Source: JBBRHQ01 sp963738305 (GTDB lineage: Bacteria > Actinomycetota > Thermoleophilia > Solirubrobacterales > 70-9). From it: a DNA stretch of 64,000 nt. This document shows positions 61,620 to 64,000 of this stretch, piece by piece; position 1 is the stretch's first letter; the number at the start of each line of letters is the position of its first letter. The position numbers and the translations under genes were made by a program. The stretch is taken from contig CAVTVU010000003.1 of assembly GCA_963738305.1 (NCBI GenBank), forward strand, positions 1 through 64,000, written 5' to 3'. The notes under the pieces were generated by a model. That model saw only the letters and a list, made by a program, of their open reading frames with translations, was not told the DNA's origin and did not search any database.

Positions 61620-62463
61620 TCAGCCCACCAGGGGCAGCCGGCGCTCGCCTGAGAGCTGGTCGAGCTTCGCTTGCATGATGGCGATGACCTCGGCGTAGAC
61701 GGCGTCGACGTCGGGTTCGGGGCCGAAGCGCTCGCGCAGGTGGATCGGCTCCATCGCCTCGATCGTCAGCTTCGCCGGCAGCGGCCAGTGGCCGAGCATG
61801 TCGCCGACGTTGAGCCCCCAGGGGATCGCCAGAGAGATCGGCAGCCACCTTCAGCCTGAAGAGACGATCGAGTCGCAGCGCCCTGGCGAGTCGCTCGCCG
61901 CGCGAGAGGAAGATCGAGGTCTCCTGGCCGCCGACCGCCACCAGGGGAACGATCGGCACGTCGGCGTCGAGCGCCAGCCTGACGAACCCCTTGCGCCCGG
62001 CGAAGTCCACCTTGCCCGACTGCCAGAAGGGACGGTGTACCTCGAGGTCCCCGCCGGGATAGACGAGGACGGCGCCGCCGCGGTCGAGCGCCAGCCTGGC
62101 GTTTTGGTGGGAGGCGGACACGCAGCCGAACTTGGCCAGCCTGAAGGGAAGAGGCATCGCGAGGACCAGGTTGTGGACGAGTGGGTGAAGGCGCCGCTCG
62201 GCCCCGAAGTAGCCGGCGAAGGCGAGGGTGAAGACCATCGTGTCCGGCGTGACGTTGCCGCCGGAGTGGTTGCCGACCAGCAGCACCGGACCCTCGGCGG
62301 GGATCCGCTCGAGACCTCGGACCTCGGCGCGGAAGTAGAAGGAGGCGAGCACCCAGAGGCCGGGCAGGTTCTCGCGGATGTAGTCGGGATCTCGGTCGTC
62401 GAGGTCCGCCTGCGGGATCCGTGCGAGGACGGGGTTCTTGATCAGCGGAGCGAGCGCTCGCAA
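61620..62463 (-). CDS. Lysophospholipid/diacylglycerol acyltransferase-like protein
   Basis: This is a 280-residue acyltransferase of the PlsC/DAGAT type. It has IPAEGPVLLVGNHSGGNVTPDTM (NHxxxx...D active-site block), ALDRGGAVLVYPGGDLEVHRPF (PxGG) and ADVPIVPLVAVGGQET. A shift near 61,848 breaks it; the other frame continues LAIPWGLNVGDMLGHWPLP and ends LDQLSGERRLPLVG at 61620. Likely a membrane-lipid acyltransferase. It starts 18 bp after the hydrolase stop. Confidence 0.85.
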
Positions 62464-62481
62464 CGGCGGGCTCCGGGCGGC

Positions 62482-63443
62482 TCAGGCGTCGGGCCCGCGG
62501 CGCATGCGCTCGCGCACGCTGCGCCAGCGACCACTCGAAGGGCTCGGTCTCCTCGATGAAGCCGGTCAGCTCTTCGACGATCCGCTCGGGCGCGTCGAGC
62601 ATTGGCCAGTGACCCGAGCCCTCGATCTCGACGTAGTGGCTGTGGGCGACCAGCTCGTGGGCGCGCCGGCCGTGCTCGACCGGGATCACCGGGTCCTCGT
62701 CGCCCCAGATCAGCAGGAAGGGCATCTGGTCAGCGAGGTAGAGCCGGTCGAGCGCCGAGACCTTCTGGCCGTCCGGGCCGATCACGCTGCGCATCGTCTC
62801 CAGGAAGGCGTCGCGGGCGCCCTGATGGACGAGCGAGGCGAAGCCGCGGGCGAACTCGGCCACGTCGGGGCCCGCCTCGATCCCGAGCTTGGCCGCCAGC
62901 GAGCGGACGGTGTCGCCGGCCTGCACCGAGCGTTCGCTCGCCAGCAGCGGCAGCACCCACTCCGAGCCCGGCAGGGTGGAGGCCCGCAGCAGCGGGTGGA
63001 CCTCCTTGCCGAGTCCGCCGGTCGAGATCAGCGCCATCCGCTCCACGTACTCCGGGAAGAGGTAGGCGAGCTGCATCGCGATCCCTCCGCCCAGCGAGTG
63101 GCCGACGACGGTGGCCCCGCTCGAAGCCGAGCACCGCGAGCAGGTCGCGGACGCCGGCGGCATAGGCGCCCAGGGAGTAGTCGCCCCGCGGCTTGGCCGA
63201 TCGCCCGTGGCCGATCATGTCGGGGGCGATCACCGTGTAGCGCTCGGCGAGCGCCGGCATCACCTTGCGCCAGGAATCCGAGGTGGAGGTGATCCCGTGG
63301 AGCAGCACCAGCAACGGTCCCTCGCCAGCGGCCTGGAAGCCGACCGTGTGGCCGTGCAGGGTGACCTCCTCGTAGGGCCCGAGGGGCTCGCCGGGGCGCC
63401 CCAGCTCGAGGGCCTCTCGGAATGTCGTCGTCTTCTCGATCAA
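62482..63443 (-). CDS. Alpha/beta hydrolase
   Basis: This is a hydrolase of about 320 residues. A TTG at 63443 overlaps the stop of the TetR gene (TTGA) and gives MIEKTTTFREALELGRPG. It has LLVLLHGITSTSDSWRKV, VIAPDMIGHGRSAKPRG, the elbow VVGHSLGGGIAM after a shift near 63,118, LIWGDEDPVIPVEHG (acid) and EIEGSGHWPMLDAP (catalytic His). The end is RMRRGPDA at 62482 after a shift near 62,530. Ser-Asp-His triad complete. Probably a lipid or ester hydrolase. Confidence 0.88.
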
Positions 63444-64000
63444 GTCCGGCTCCTTTCCGTCCCGGACGCTGCCAGGGCGAGCTCGACGCAGGCGGTGCGC
63501 ACCTCCGCGGCGCCCACCGGGAAGGCGTCGGCGCTGCCCGCCGCGCCCGGGCGGAGGCCGACGCCGGACCGCGCCAGGTGAAGGACGCCGATCGCCTGCA
63601 GGTAGAGCTGGTTGGCGCGGAGGTCGGCTTCGGGCACCTCCAGCTGGTCCAGGACGGCGGCGAGCCAGCCGATGCACGTCGCCATCGAGCTGCCGAGACG
63701 CAGCCAGACGGCGTCGGAGAGCTCGGTGCGTGAGTTGCTCGGCCGGCTGGCGCAGGAGGGAGAGCGCGCAGTCGAGGAAGGCGGGGTGCTCGATCCCGTA
63801 GTCGGCGAAGGCCTCGAATCCGCGACGCAGCCGCTCGGACGGATCCTCGGTCTCTTCCGCGACGGCGTAGAGCAGGGCGTTGATCTCGGCGAGGTAGCGG
63901 GTGATCGTCAGCGCGAAGAACTCCTCCTTGGAGGCGAAGTGGCGGTAGATCAGCGCCTTGTTGATGCCGACTCGCCGGGCGATCCGGGAGACCCGCGCGT
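63440..64000 (-). CDS. TetR-family transcriptional regulator, 5' end outside window
   Basis: The N-terminal DNA-binding part at the right edge reads VSRIARRVGINKALIYRHFAS (helix-turn-helix), then KEEFFALTITRYLAEINALL. The ligand-binding half has FEAFADYGIEHPAFLDCALS and, after a shift near 63,735, MATCIGWLAAVLDQLEV, ending LALAASGTERSRT. The first residues lie beyond 64,000. It heads the hydrolase, acyltransferase, SRPBCC, YjbQ cluster and probably regulates it. Confidence 0.85.

Noticed and set aside
1..64000. CRISPR arrays, rRNA genes, prophage or biosynthetic gene clusters
   Set aside because: I saw no regular direct-repeat/spacer pattern, no rRNA, no capsid or terminase genes and no NRPS/PKS modules.

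Overview
The window does not read as one genome. It looks like a chimeric, imperfectly polished long-read metagenomic contig made of at least three pieces. Positions 1 to about 7,695 are planctomycete-like: two DUF1559 prepilin-type proteins in tandem, an EF-hand lipoprotein, PEP-CTERM anchors, a dockerin repeat, and moderate GC. Positions about 7,696 to 8,657 hold an internal fragment of a molybdopterin-binding xanthine dehydrogenase/aldehyde oxidase large subunit on the minus strand, from an undetermined bacterium. Positions about 8,658 to 8,866 are a pyrimidine-rich low-complexity linker. From about 8,867 to the right edge the DNA is GC-rich and coherent. Its gene content suggests Actinobacteria of the class Thermoleophilia (Solirubrobacterales-like): Lhr helicase, many SnoaL/NTF2 proteins, Mrp without CxxC, WS/DGAT acyltransferase, YkuD transpeptidase and several secreted proteins typical of that group. 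No 16S rRNA is present, so the taxonomy is inference.

Single-base indels break many genes. They are dense in the planctomycete part (one per 100-200 bp in places) and sparser in the actinobacterial part (one per few kb). Most frameshifts are therefore probably sequence errors, and I give the restored gene spans rather than the broken frames.

Actinobacterial layout: Lhr helicase, Nei-type glycosylase and Crp regulator (8.9-14.8 kb); three tandem SnoaL proteins, Pcm, ASCH and SRPBCC proteins and an arylsulfotransferase-like secreted protein (14.8-19.2 kb); groES-groEL with a CIRCE operator and a strong terminator (19.3-21.5 kb); a NarL-type regulator convergent with its probable sensor kinase (21.6-23.7 kb); a secreted protein, SDR-like protein, ferredoxin, Mrp and a large surface protein (23.9-29.5 kb); two tandem GH26-like secreted proteins, a zincin, a cyclophilin and a GSA-aminomutase-like enzyme (29.6-34.3 kb); a DUF1641-like gene, an MMPL exporter and a YgaP-like membrane protein divergent from an ArsR regulator over a palindromic operator (34.4-37.7 kb); FMN and FAD oxidases, a K+ channel and tRNA-Ser(UGA) (37.7-42.1 kb); MFS, a sugar-lactone oxidase, an alanine-racemase-fold enzyme between two repeat copies, and tRNA-Ser(GCU) (42.3-46.3 kb); YkuD, WS/DGAT, pyruvate kinase, small secreted proteins and a cupin (46.3-53.0 kb); tRNA-Arg(ACG) with a 2.1-kb island bounded by a 67-bp direct repeat (53.1-55.3 kb); a beta-propeller protein, arginase-family protein, metallophosphoesterase, FkbM methyltransferase, and a TetR-led lipid-type cluster at the right edge.

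The most notable observations are the att-like duplication of the 3' half of tRNA-Arg around an IS982 element and no visible integrase; a dispersed two-hairpin repeat in three copies, one of them between groES and groEL; the operator between arsR and the MMPL operon; a Nei-family glycosylase with Ala in place of the catalytic Pro; and the chimeric junctions. I did not find a convincing wholly new defence or biosynthetic system.
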